NCBI RefSeq assembly: GCF_020748185.1
Contig: NZ_JAHZMO010000001.1
Coordinates: 124,001-188,000 of the forward strand
DNA length: 64,000 bases
Source: Terrisporobacter petrolearius
GTDB taxonomy: Bacteria; Bacillota; Clostridia; Peptostreptococcales; Peptostreptococcaceae
Direction of reading: 5' to 3'
Under the pieces are notes generated by a model. That model saw only the letters and a list, made by a program, of their open reading frames with translations. It ran no database searches and had not been told where the DNA came from. Made by a program: the position numbers and the translations under genes. Positions within the stretch are counted from its first letter, which is position 1; the number at the start of each line of letters is the position of its first letter. Shown here piece after piece: positions 18,111 to 28,300 of the stretch.

Positions 18111-19061
18111 ATGAGAATAACAAATACTTCAATGATAAAAAATCACATGTATGATACTCAAGAAAATTTAACTAGAATGAGTAAAATAAATGAGCAGATA
18201 AATTCTAGTAAAATGATAAATAGAGTTTCTGATGATCCACATAAAGCTATAAGGATAATGAACTTAAATAATGAAATAAGATATACAGAAAAATATAACT
18301 ATAATATAGATGAAACTGTAGGTTGGATGAATACAACTGATGGATCTTTAGAGCATTTAGGGAATATGCTTGGAGATATAAAAGAGGATATATTAAAGGT
18401 TGGAAATGGTGTGTATTCTGATGAAGAGTTTAAGGCTATTCAGGCTGAAGTGAATGAAAAAATAAAAGAAATTGCCGATGTAATGAATACTACTTATGGT
18501 GGAAAATATATGTTTGGTGGGACTAATGTAGATGAGCCACCTTTAATAATGGAAGATAAAAATGGTGTAATTACTCTAAAAATCAATCCAAATTCAAATA
18601 TGGGTGATCTAAGAGCTGATATATCTGATGGTATAAATATAGATTATAATATATCAGCTGGTGAGATTTTTAATGGAAAAGATAATAATGGTTCATCAAT
18701 AGATTTTCTTGAAGAAATTAATAATGTGTCTAAACTTATGGATAAAATAGCAAACGGAACTGATGATGAAAAAAGCAAAGCAAAAAAAGAATTATTAGGA
18801 ACGACTAAGGATAATATAGATAATTTGTATAATCATGCACTAGATGAAAGAACTTCTTTAGGTGTTAGAGTAAATACAGCTGAAAAAGTAAAGGGACTTA
18901 ATGAAGAAAACATACTAAATATGAAGGGCGTATTATCTCTAGACCAAGACGTAAATCAAGTTGAGAAATTTATAGAGTTAAAATCAGCTGAATTAGTATA
19001 TCAAGCATCTATAAAAGTAGGGACTACATTAATGCAACCTACTATATTAGATTATCTATAA
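18111..19061 (+). CDS. flgL: Hook-associated protein 3, FlgL
   Basis: A 316-residue flagellin-related protein. The N-terminus MRITNTSMIKNHMYDTQENLTRMSKINEQINS and the ...SDDPHKAIRIMNLNNEI segment are typical of FlgL; the C-terminal helix VEKFIELKSAELVYQASIKVGTTLMQPTILDYL closes the D0/D1 core. It forms the second junction layer. It starts ten bases after flgK. Confidence 0.95.
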   Translation: MRITNTSMIKNHMYDTQENLTRMSKINEQINSSKMINRVSDDPHKAIRIMNLNNEIRYTEKYNYNIDETVGWMNTTDGSLEHLGNMLGDIKEDILKVGNGVYSDEEFKAIQAEVNEKIKEIADVMNTTYGGKYMFGGTNVDEPPLIMEDKNGVITLKINPNSNMGDLRADISDGINIDYNISAGEIFNGKDNNGSSIDFLEEINNVSKLMDKIANGTDDEKSKAKKELLGTTKDNIDNLYNHALDERTSLGVRVNTAEKVKGLNEENILNMKGVLSLDQDVNQVEKFIELKSAELVYQASIKVGTTLMQPTILDYL

Positions 19062-19062
19062 A

Positions 19063-19449
19063 ATGTTGGAGGAATCTATGCAAATATTTTTTGAAAAGGG
19101 AATACCAGGACTTGAAAAATATAGAGAATTTGAAATAAATCAAGTTGAAAGCAATGAAAAATTTAAGCAGATAATATCTATAGAAGATTCAAATATTGGA
19201 TTTATAGCTATATCTCCTTTTGAAATCAAAAAGGATTATGAATTAAACTTAAGTGACGATGTAATAAAAGAATTACAAATAGATAGTCCAAAGGATGTAT
19301 TAGTATTAAGTTTAATAACTCTAGGAAAAACTTTAGAAAAAAGTACAGTTAATTTAAAAGCTCCTGTTATTATAAATATAAAAAATAACAAAGGTAAGCA
19401 ATTAATATTGCAAGATGATAAATATAACATAAAAGAACCTTTAGTATAA
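19063..19449 (+). CDS. fliW: Flagellar assembly factor FliW
   Basis: A 128-residue protein: [68 protein letters not shown], all FliW landmarks. FliW binds either flagellin or CsrA and so couples free flagellin to CsrA activity. A single base separates it from flgL (stop 19059-19061, start 19063). The neighbouring csrA supports the partner-switch role. Confidence 0.95.
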   Translation: MLEESMQIFFEKGIPGLEKYREFEINQVESNEKFKQIISIEDSNIGFIAISPFEIKKDYELNLSDDVIKELQIDSPKDVLVLSLITLGKTLEKSTVNLKAPVIINIKNNKGKQLILQDDKYNIKEPLV

Positions 19450-19460
19450 GGAGTGGGATG

Positions 19461-19673
19461 ATGTTAGTAATTACTAGGAAAAAGGAAGAATCTTTATTGA
19501 TTGGTGATGATATTGAAATAAAAATAGTCAAAATAGATGACGGAAGTGTAAAAATTGCAATAGATGCCCCAAAGGATAAAATTATACTTAGGAAAGAAGT
19601 ATATGAAAATGTAAGAAAAGAAAATGCTAAAGCAGTTGCAAATACAGATGAAATATTAAAGTTGTTAAAGTAA
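19461..19673 (+). CDS. csrA: Carbon storage regulator CsrA
   Basis: A 70-residue RNA-binding protein beginning [20 protein letters not shown]. Of two adjacent ATG codons (19458 and 19461), the second has better spacing from AAGGAG at 19448 and gives the canonical MLV start. CsrA binds GGA motifs in mRNA leaders; the fliC leader at 22129-22156 carries two. It forms a FliW-CsrA-flagellin control module as in Bacillus subtilis. Confidence 0.96.
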   Translation: MLVITRKKEESLLIGDDIEIKIVKIDDGSVKIAIDAPKDKIILRKEVYENVRKENAKAVANTDEILKLLK

Positions 19674-19686
19674 GGAAGGAATATTT

Positions 19687-20070
19687 ATGTATACATCAAA
19701 CCCGTATAATACATACAAGCAAAATTCAGTAAACATGGCATCAAAGGAAAAATTACTATTGATGCTATTAGATGGTGCTGTTAAATATACAAAAATAGCA
19801 AAAACAGCAATACAAGAAAAAGACATAGTTAGAGCTCATAAGGAATTGATTCGTGTTCAAGATATATTTCTGGAATTAATGGTTACAATGGATAAAAGTT
19901 CTGGCAAGTATATGGAAGAGTTATATAATTTATATGATTTTATAAAAAATGAACTGGGAAGAGCAAATATAAAAAAAGATGTGAAAATAATCGATAGTTT
20001 ATTACCTATAATAGAAGACGTGCGTGATATGTGGTATGAAGTGGATAAAAAGATAAAAACAGGAAAATAG
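19687..20070 (+). CDS. fliS: Flagellin export chaperone FliS
   Basis: A 127-residue helical protein: NPYNTYKQNSVNMASKEKLLLMLLDGAVKYTKIAKTAIQEKDIVRAHKELIRVQDIFLEL is the FliS signature, with a later LYDFIKNEL segment. FliS caps the flagellin C-terminus before export. Only one fliS is present here, where C. difficile has two in tandem. Confidence 0.95.
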   Translation: MYTSNPYNTYKQNSVNMASKEKLLLMLLDGAVKYTKIAKTAIQEKDIVRAHKELIRVQDIFLELMVTMDKSSGKYMEELYNLYDFIKNELGRANIKKDVKIIDSLLPIIEDVRDMWYEVDKKIKTGK

Positions 20071-20081
20071 GAGGCGATTCT

Positions 20082-21719
20082 ATGTCAAGTGTAAGTGGAA
20101 TAAGATTACCTGGTTTAGCAACAGGTATGGATACTGAAACGATGGTAAAAGAAATGCTTACTGGAGAACAAAATAAAATAGACAAAGCTAAGCAAAAAGA
20201 GCAAACTTTAAAGTGGCAACAAGAAATTTATAGAGAAGTTATAAATGACGTAAAAGGTTTTAATGATAAATATTTTAGCTTCACATCTAAAGACTCTATA
20301 TTGATTAGTAGCGCTTGGAACACATTAAATATAAATAGTTCTAATTCAAATGTGATAACTGCAACAGGGAGTGCAGGAGCCAATACAGTAAATTATAAGT
20401 TTGAAGTAAGTAAACTTGCTACCTCAGGAAAAGCAAGCTCAACAACTGCTAAAGGTGGAAAAATTGAAAAAAATAGTGAGTTGAAAGATTTAGGCCTTGG
20501 TGTAGGAACTACTGAATTTTCTATACGTTATGGAGATAAGGATAATGAAGTAAGTAGTAAAATAACTATAAGAACAGAAGATAAATATAAAGTTGATGAA
20601 AAAGGTAATTTTGTATATGAAAAAGATAAAGATGGAAATAACAAATTAGATGAAAGCGGTCAACCTATAAAAATAGTTGAAGAACCAGCTGATACAATAG
20701 ATACTTTAATAAAAAAAATAAATAACGCTAGTGATGGTAACATAAAAGCATCTTATAGTGAAATGACAGGAGCATTTACAATAGAGTCTACAAAAACTGG
20801 TTCAAACAATGGATTTACAATTGTAGGGTCAGATGGCAAAACATCAAGCGATGCACTAGATTTTTTGGAATTAAGTGGGAAAGATGCAAAGAGTGGTAAA
20901 TTTTTAGGAACTGATTCTGAAGTAAAAGTTTCTTCTCTAGATGATAAATTCAGTAAGGAATTAGTAAATTCAGGAAACTCATTTGCTATAGATGGTATTA
21001 CTTATAATCTACATGGCATTACACAAGCAGGTGAGACAGTAGAGATTACTTCAAAACAAGATGTGCAGCCTGTAGTGGATAAGATGAAAGCCTTTGTAGA
21101 AGACTATAACAAAATAATGGACAAGGTATATGATACTTTAATCCAAAAACCTAATAGAGAATACCCTCCGTTGACTGAATCTCAAAAAAAAGATATGGAT
21201 GAAGATGAGATAAAAAAATGGGAAGAAAAGGCTAAAAAAGGTTTGCTTAGAAATGATTCTGATATGAGAAAATTCATGGATGATATGCAAAAATCTATAT
21301 TTGGAGATAATATGCAAATTCTTAATGAAATGGGATTGAAATCTCACGAAAACTATAACAAAAGAGGCCAAATATCTTTAGATGAGACTAAATTTATAAA
21401 AACATTAGAAAATAATTCGGATAAAGTATATGATATGCTTGCAAAAGGAAGTTCTAGTGTTATGGAAAATATGAAAAGTACCATAGGTAAGTATGTAGGT
21501 AACTCGTCATCTATTTTTGCTAAAAAAGCTGGTCTTGATAAAACTGCATCAGCAACGAATAATTTTTATTCAGAACAATTAAAAAAACAAGCAGATGCTA
21601 TAAAAGAGTTACAAAGAAAAATGAATAATAAAGAAAATGATTTATACAAGAAGTTTGGACTATTAGAGTCAAATATGAATAAATTTAATTCTCAAATGAA
21701 TTATTTCGCACAAATGTAA
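20082..21719 (+). CDS. fliD: Filament cap protein FliD
   Basis: A 545-residue protein with the FliD N-terminus (SGIRLPGLATGMDTETMVKEMLTGEQNKIDKAKQKEQTLKWQQEIYREV) and C-terminus (coiled coil ending FGLLESNMNKFNSQMNYFAQM). It caps the growing filament. The middle contains a charged insert of repeated short Lys/Asp/Gly segments (around residues 175-205). Confidence 0.95.
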   Translation: MSSVSGIRLPGLATGMDTETMVKEMLTGEQNKIDKAKQKEQTLKWQQEIYREVINDVKGFNDKYFSFTSKDSILISSAWNTLNINSSNSNVITATGSAGANTVNYKFEVSKLATSGKASSTTAKGGKIEKNSELKDLGLGVGTTEFSIRYGDKDNEVSSKITIRTEDKYKVDEKGNFVYEKDKDGNNKLDESGQPIKIVEEPADTIDTLIKKINNASDGNIKASYSEMTGAFTIESTKTGSNNGFTIVGSDGKTSSDALDFLELSGKDAKSGKFLGTDSEVKVSSLDDKFSKELVNSGNSFAIDGITYNLHGITQAGETVEITSKQDVQPVVDKMKAFVEDYNKIMDKVYDTLIQKPNREYPPLTESQKKDMDEDEIKKWEEKAKKGLLRNDSDMRKFMDDMQKSIFGDNMQILNEMGLKSHENYNKRGQISLDETKFIKTLENNSDKVYDMLAKGSSSVMENMKSTIGKYVGNSSSIFAKKAGLDKTASATNNFYSEQLKKQADAIKELQRKMNNKENDLYKKFGLLESNMNKFNSQMNYFAQM

Positions 21720-21736
21720 ATTTGGGGGAATGTAAT

Positions 21737-22057
21737 ATGGCAGAAAAAATTAGTTTATATAAAGAAATATCATTACAAATTGTTGAATCATTAGAAAATG
21801 AAGAGATATATATAATAGAAGAATTATTAAATAAAAGGCAAGAAATACTAGACAAGCAAATTGATAATAATGAATTTAAGTTTAAGTTAATTAATGAAGG
21901 AATTATTGACATAGATAGAAAGATAGAAGAACTTTTAAAAGATAGTATGTCAAAAGTAAAGCAAGAAATAAAAGAATATAGACTGTCAAAGCAAGTTAAT
22001 AACTCCTATATGAATTACAATAACAAAAATTTAAATATTTTTAATAAAAAAGTATAA
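21737..22057 (+). CDS. FliT-like flagellar protein
   Basis: A 106-residue helical protein; the ATG at 21737 is chosen over a TTG at 21722 because GGGGG at 21724-21728 precedes it. The pattern LYKEISLQIVESLENEEIYIIEELLNKRQEILD, then helices ending KVKQEIKEYRLSKQVNNSYMNYN, resembles the short FliT-like proteins between fliD and fliC in clostridia. FliT proteins chaperone FliD; this role here is inferred from position and fold pattern. Confidence 0.65.
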   Translation: MAEKISLYKEISLQIVESLENEEIYIIEELLNKRQEILDKQIDNNEFKFKLINEGIIDIDRKIEELLKDSMSKVKQEIKEYRLSKQVNNSYMNYNNKNLNIFNKKV

Positions 22058-22083
22058 AGTATTTTAAAAGTATGCCGGATAAA
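22055..22083 (+). promoter_or_regulatory. SigD-type promoter of fliC
   Basis: TAAA at 22055-22058, 15 bases, then GCCGGATAA from 22074, very close to the classical TAAA-N15-GCCGATAA. It overlaps the end of the FliT-like gene and leaves a leader of roughly 75 bases before fliC. Confidence 0.8.
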
Positions 22084-22095
22084 TATAGTGTAAAC

Positions 22096-22156
22096 AATAC
22101 TTGGCCAAGTATTTGTATAAAAAAATAAGACAAGGATGTCGTAAAAACTAGGGAGA
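22096..22156 (+). promoter_or_regulatory. fliC mRNA leader: palindromic hairpin and CsrA-type GGA sites
   Basis: AATACTTGGCCAAGTATT (22096-22113) is a perfect 18-base palindrome near the expected mRNA 5' end; as RNA it forms a 7-bp stem with a GGCC loop. GACAAGGATGTC (22129-22140) matches the CsrA SELEX-type core ACARGGAUGU with the GGA in a small hairpin loop. A second GGA lies within the ribosome binding site GGGAGA (22151-22156). The order resembles the two-site CsrA control of B. subtilis hag. Confidence 0.65.
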
Positions 22157-22164
22157 GTATAAAA

Positions 22165-22956
22165 ATGAGAATAAACACTAATTTAAATGCTATGATATCA
22201 ACAAATCAAATGGCAAAAAACACTGCTTTAGCAGGAAATTCTATGGAAAAATTATCTACAGGTTTAAGAATAACTAAAGCTGGAGATGATGCTGCAGGAC
22301 TAGCTATATCAGAAAAAATGAGATCTCAAATAAGAGGTATGGAACAAGCTGATAGAAACGTACAAGATGGTGTGTCTATGGTACAAACTGCAGAAGGTGC
22401 ATTAGAAGAAGCAGGAAATATAGTTCAAAGAATGAGAGAGTTAGGGGTACAAGCTGGTAACTCAACATTAGAAAAAGCTGATAGAGATAAAATATCAGTA
22501 GAATTAGGTCAATTAAAAGAAGAAATAGGTAAAATAGGTTCAGATACTAAGTTTAACAATACTGAAGTATTTACAGATACTACAGTAACAATACAAGCTG
22601 GAGCAAATACTGAAACAAGAACGTTTGCAGTAGGAACATTAAATACTAACGTAACTTCAGATGTATCTACAACAGCAGCAGCAGCAACAGTAGTTGATGA
22701 AGCAACTAAAGACTTAGCAAAAATAAATGAATCAAGAGCTAAATTAGGAGCAGTACAAAATAGATTAGAGTATACTTCTTCAAATTTAACAACATCAACA
22801 GAAAACTTATCTGCAGCAGAATCAAGAATAAGAGATGTAGATGTAGCTAAAGAAATGGTTAAGTTATCTAAGTTCAACATATTAACTCAAGCTTCTCAAG
22901 CTATGGTAGCTCAAGCTAAGCAACAACCAGAACAAGTAACTCAATTATTAAGATAA
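22165..22956 (+). CDS. fliC: Flagellin
   Basis: A 263-residue short flagellin, essentially D0 and D1. The N-terminal half (MRINTNLNAMISTNQMAKN..., RITKAGDDAAGLAISEKM, RNVQDGVSMVQTAEGALEE) and the C-terminal half (RAKLGAVQNRLEYT, AAESRIRDVDVAKEM, ending QPEQVTQLLR) are complete. Between them, residues about 135-180 are rich in Thr, Ser and Ala, the expected surface and the likeliest place for O-glycosylation by the adjoining cassette. It has its own SigD promoter and a terminator. Confidence 0.98.
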   Translation: MRINTNLNAMISTNQMAKNTALAGNSMEKLSTGLRITKAGDDAAGLAISEKMRSQIRGMEQADRNVQDGVSMVQTAEGALEEAGNIVQRMRELGVQAGNSTLEKADRDKISVELGQLKEEIGKIGSDTKFNNTEVFTDTTVTIQAGANTETRTFAVGTLNTNVTSDVSTTAAAATVVDEATKDLAKINESRAKLGAVQNRLEYTSSNLTTSTENLSAAESRIRDVDVAKEMVKLSKFNILTQASQAMVAQAKQQPEQVTQLLR

Positions 22957-22982
22957 TTAAATTTGAATTAACTTTAAAACTA

Positions 22983-23018
22983 AGAGGGTAAAGCATATGC
23001 TTTACTCTTTATTTTTAA
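22983..23018 (+). terminator. Rho-independent terminator of fliC
   Basis: GTAAAGCATATGCTTTAC is a perfect palindrome, extended by AGAG/CTCT on the flanks and followed by TTTATTTTT. As no promoter is evident before the next gene, the glycan cassette may depend on read-through of this terminator. Confidence 0.8.
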
Positions 23019-23046
23019 AGTTAATTAGCTTGAAAGGAAGAATAAT

Positions 23047-25281
23047 ATGTTACTAAGTATAGTATTGATGATAAAAAATGAAGAAAAATTTTTAGATAAA
23101 ACATTAAATGCATTAAATAAAATAAGAGAAAAAGTTGAAAGTGAATTAATAATACTTGATACAGGATCTATAGATAAAAGTGTGGAAATAGCTAAATTAT
23201 ACACTGATAAAATTTATTTTGCATCGTGGAATGATAACTTTGGTGACATGAGGAATAAATCAATAAGTTATGCTAATGGTGAATGGGTACTTATTTTAGA
23301 TGCAGATGAAGAGCTTATAGAATGTGAAAAAATGATTGATTTTTTCAAAACATATTTACATGAAAAATATAACTCAGCAGCAATAGAGTTAAAAAATATA
23401 AACTCGGAAGATGGAAAATCTTATAGTAAATCAGCAAATCTAAGGCTATTTAAAAAAGAAGGTTTTAGGTATGAGGGTGCAATACACGAACAACCTATGT
23501 ATAAAGAACCTGTATATAATAACATAGCAGTATTTAATCATTATGGATATTTATATGTAGATGAAGAATTTAAACAAAAAAAACTTAAAAGAAATGAAAA
23601 AATTTTATTAAAAGAATTAGAAGAAAATCCTAATGATCCATATATAAATTTTCAATTAGGTAAAAATTTTATGGCAATAAATAAAAAAGAAGAAGCATTG
23701 TCTTATATGGAAAAATCTATGAGTTTATACAATGAGTGGGAAAATATACCACTATATGCTTATTCTAATTTAGCAAAATTTTATGTTGAATTAAAACAAT
23801 TTGGTAAATGTGAAAAAGTTTGCATGGAATATTTACAAAAAAAGGATGATAAAAATATTGATATATATTATTTCCTGTCAATTAGTCAAAGCTTTTTATA
23901 CAAATATGAAGAAAGTTTAAATAGCTATGAAAGATATATATATTTAGTAGATAATTATGACATATCAACACAAGCAAATAGTATATATGCTGATGGGATT
24001 ACAGTTGGATTAAAAGAATATGCACAAAAAAATATACTTAAAAATTATTACTATTTAGAACAATATGAACAAGTGATTGAAAAATATAAAAATATAGATT
24101 TTGATGAAATGAAAGATATATATGATATTTTATTTGAAAGTTTATATAAGACAGATAAAATAAAGGAAATATTAAATATTTATAATAAGAAAATATCGTC
24201 AATGGTAGATACGAAATATATAGAATCTAGTTTAGAAAAAACAATATTAAAAGTTAAAGAAATAGACAAAATTAAAATATACCAAGTTATATCAAATATA
24301 GAAAATGACTATGGTTTATTAAATAAAGTAAGGCTAGGAGAGAAATTTACAATAAAAGAATTAAATGAATTATTATCAAGTGGAAAACAAGCATACTATG
24401 GTGATGTTATTTATTATGCTCTTAATAATAACCTAGATATATTAGAATTACTACAAAATGTAAGTTATTTATATATGCAAAATTATTTTAATCATGTAAT
24501 TTACAGTAATAGAGATTGTTTACTACAATTATATAACTGGATTTTAGATGAACCTAATACATTAAGTTTAAATAAACTTAATGTATATAGTTGTTTATTG
24601 AAGGTGTTACTAGAAGATGGAAGTTTTGATAATGAAAAGCATGAGAAATTATTTTATATGTATATAACCTATAGATATAATTTTATAAAAGAAATATATA
24701 ATCCTAGTTTATCAGATGAGGAGCTTATAAGGTTATTACAAGATAAAGAAGATGAGTTTGTAATTAAAATTAATTTAGCACAAAAGCTAAAAGATAAAGA
24801 ACCATTAAAATATATACAAGAAATAAGAAAGCTAATTTTAGATAATGAAAAGTATAAAAAAGGAATAGAAATTCTTATTGATAAGTTTAGCAAAAATATT
24901 AATGAAGGTGAAGAAATTAAAAAACTTAAGATACAGTATAAATTACTTATAGAAAATAGCATAAATTCAGGAGATATAAAGAATGCATTAATTATGATAA
25001 ATGAATATGAAAATATGTATTCAGAAGATATTGATATATTAAACATGAGATCTATATTATGTTTATTAAATAATAATTATAAAGAGGCAGAAAGATTATT
25101 AAAAAAATCATTTATCTTAGATTTTACAAATATAAATACGATTTTTAATATAGCTTATTTGAAAGAAGTAAAACATGAAAACAAAGAAGCTATTATGTTT
25201 TACAATAAAATAATAGAGACTAGTGAAGATGAGAGTATGCTTTTAGAAGCTAATGAAAAAATTAAATCTTTAATAGGTTAA
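23047..25281 (+). CDS. GT2 glycosyltransferase with TPR-like repeats
   Basis: A 744-residue protein. Residues 1-100 are a GT-A family 2 domain: MLLSIVLMIKNEEKFLDKTL, LIILDTGSIDKSVEIAK, then the DxD-type LILDADEEL near residues 92-100 and an IHEQPMY acceptor-side motif. From about residue 185 onward the protein is helical and TPR-like (NPNDPYINFQLGKNFMAINKKEEALSYMEKSM and others). Such SunS-like GT2-TPR proteins modify peptides and flagellin. Placed directly after fliC, it is the best candidate for adding the first sugar to flagellin. Confidence 0.82.
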   Translation: MLLSIVLMIKNEEKFLDKTLNALNKIREKVESELIILDTGSIDKSVEIAKLYTDKIYFASWNDNFGDMRNKSISYANGEWVLILDADEELIECEKMIDFFKTYLHEKYNSAAIELKNINSEDGKSYSKSANLRLFKKEGFRYEGAIHEQPMYKEPVYNNIAVFNHYGYLYVDEEFKQKKLKRNEKILLKELEENPNDPYINFQLGKNFMAINKKEEALSYMEKSMSLYNEWENIPLYAYSNLAKFYVELKQFGKCEKVCMEYLQKKDDKNIDIYYFLSISQSFLYKYEESLNSYERYIYLVDNYDISTQANSIYADGITVGLKEYAQKNILKNYYYLEQYEQVIEKYKNIDFDEMKDIYDILFESLYKTDKIKEILNIYNKKISSMVDTKYIESSLEKTILKVKEIDKIKIYQVISNIENDYGLLNKVRLGEKFTIKELNELLSSGKQAYYGDVIYYALNNNLDILELLQNVSYLYMQNYFNHVIYSNRDCLLQLYNWILDEPNTLSLNKLNVYSCLLKVLLEDGSFDNEKHEKLFYMYITYRYNFIKEIYNPSLSDEELIRLLQDKEDEFVIKINLAQKLKDKEPLKYIQEIRKLILDNEKYKKGIEILIDKFSKNINEGEEIKKLKIQYKLLIENSINSGDIKNALIMINEYENMYSEDIDILNMRSILCLLNNNYKEAERLLKKSFILDFTNINTIFNIAYLKEVKHENKEAIMFYNKIIETSEDESMLLEANEKIKSLIG

Positions 25282-25315
25282 AGTATATGCTTAAGAATGG
25301 GTAGGAGAAGTTTAA

Positions 25316-28300
25316 ATGTTAAAAGAAATACATACATATTTAAAGAAGAACAATATAGAAGATGCATTTAACTTAATGAGCAAGTGTGAAAATGAATATA
25401 AAAATAATTCAACATACTGGACATTAAGAGCAGAGCTTTGCATACTTATATCAGAATATGATATAGCGTTGCTTTGTTGTGAAAAAGCAATAAATTTAAA
25501 TAGTAAAAACACGTATGCCATATCCAGTGCTATAACGCTATCTAATTATTTACAAAATCAAGACTTGTATGATAAATACTGTGAAATGCTTTGTGAAGTT
25601 AAAGAATCTCTTTCTGCAATGATGATAAATAATATATTGAATGATTTAGATTTATTGCAAAGTAGGGAGAATATAAATTATATACAAGATGTTTTATCAA
25701 ATAAAAAAGAAAATTTATGTTATATAGTAGATGATATGGTAATGTCTAATAATGAATGCATTCATCTACTATATTTTAAAGAATGCTCCTTAGCAAATGA
25801 AGATGGTAGTATTATAGTACCTTTGAATAAAAATTATATAAAAGCTATTAATACTTTAATTGAATATGATATATCAAGTTTTTCTGTACTTATTAAATAC
25901 TCAGGAGAATTGCACTTAATAAAAATAGAAGAAAAAACATTTGATGAAATAAAAAATGTTGATAGAGAGTCCACTATAGTATTTCATTATCTTAATGAAA
26001 GTGATTCAAATGTATATGCGCTATATAAAAATATACCTGAAAAAATCAAAGGTAAATTTAATACTTTATTGTTAAGAGGTAGTGATGACCTTAATATAAA
26101 AAATATGGCAATAGTACCTCTTATGGCTAAATATAGTGTATCAGGTCATGGATTATTCTTATCTTATCCTTGTCCTGAATTAATGCACAATATAGAAGTT
26201 GGTCATGGAGCAGTTCCTTTTAAATCTTGTGGAGTAATGGATAATATGCCTGGGTTTGCTTTTATGCCTGAACAATATAAAAATGTAGATACTTATTGTG
26301 TTAGTTCTCAATTAGACATGACTCTGTTTGCATCATTTACTCATGTCGCAAAGGACAAATTCTTCATATCGGGTATTCCAAGAACGGATTTTTTATTGAA
26401 TAGTAAAGGAAGAAAAAATCTAGAAAAAATATTAAATATAAAACTTGATAATAAAAAAGTAATATTTAATATGCCTACATTTACAGTTCATGAAAATAGT
26501 GGAAGAGTTGATGGAGATAAAGATTTAAATAGCTTTATTAAAATTAAAGAATTTGATTATGATAAATTTGATGAGTTTTTAGGTGAAAACAATTATATTT
26601 GTATACTAAAAGTTCACCATGGAGAAGAAAAAACTTTATGCAAGAATAGATCCAACAGATTTAAAAATATATATACTGTTTCAAATGAAGATTTAGGGAA
26701 ATTTAATTTAGATTTATATGAAATATTGAATGCAGGAGATTTACTATTGACTGATTACTCTTCTATATATGGGGATTTCTTATTTATGAATAAACCTACA
26801 GTATTTATAAATACAGATATAGATGAATTTTCTAAAAATAGAGGGCTTGCTTTAGAACCATATGATTTTTGGACTGCTGGGCCTAAAGTTCAATATCAAG
26901 AAGAATTGCTCAAAGAAATAAAAACTAGTTTAGATGATAAAAACTATTACTTAGAAAGAAGATGTGAATTAAGAAAAGTTTATCATAAATATTTAGATGG
27001 AAAAGCAAGTGAAAGAATTTGGAATTACTTAGATACAAAATTTTATAGTAAATATTTGAAAGCAAAAATACAAACTTTAATAGAGAATAATTGTATACCT
27101 GAAGCTAAGAAACTATTGGATATGTATATATATTATTATAAATATGACGTTAGCATATATTCAATGGCAGGAATAATTAGTTTAAATGATAACTTAAATC
27201 AAGCTTTGAAAAACTTTCAACGAGGATTAGAATTAGATAGTTCAAATGTAGACTTATTATATAATATGGGATATTTATATACACTTTTAGGAGATAAGAA
27301 ACAAGCTATAGACTATTATGAGAATTGTATATTAACTACGGATGATGAAAATCTAAAAAATGAAATTTATAAAGTAGTTAATTCTATGAGAAAAGAATTA
27401 AACCCTAATACATCAACAATAATTATGCTAGATGAAGATAAAACTATATTAAAAGAACTAAGTAATCTTGGAAATAGCGTAGTAACAGTAGTTGAAAATG
27501 ATGATATTACATCTGAAAATATATATGAAAAAGATGGAATAAAGATTTATGAAGTCAACCCTATTAGAATTAAACAGACATTAAATTACTTAACAAAAAC
27601 AAATGAAAATCCTATAGTACTGTATAGTGATATAAGAAAATCATCCATAGTACACAATGTTAAAGATGAAGCTAAAATATTATATTTTCCAAGCAAAAAC
27701 TATTACGTAGATAAAAGTAACTATTCAAATCATGGTATAGATATGTTTGTTGAAAAAGAAGCTTGTAATAATGCAGACTTGATAATAGCTAGGGACATAA
27801 ATATATATAACTCAAAAAAGATAATAGAAGAAAGAGAAAATGTATATTTAACAGACGGTAGAATTGGTGAAATAGGTGCATTAGATTATATATTAAAGAA
27901 TTATGAAAAAATTGATTTTGAGTCAATAAATTATAATATTAAGTATTGTTTGGAAAATATAGAGGACGAATATATAAGATCATTATATTTGATAGCATCA
28001 GAAAGTGGAAATATACAAAATTGCATAAAAATTATAAAAAATATATATAAAAAATATAATACTGAAGAGATATATCAGTTGTATATAACGTTACTAAGTA
28101 GAATAAAGGACTATATGAATTTAATATCTGTAGCTATACAAAGTGATTATTATGAAGATGTATATAAGTGTGAATTGCTTTATTTGAACTCTATAGAAGA
28201 GTATGAATTGATTGAATTTGTAATTAATATGGTTATTAAAAATTATAAATTTGTAGAACAAATGTCTAATGACAATGCAGATTACAAATTAGCTTTTTAT

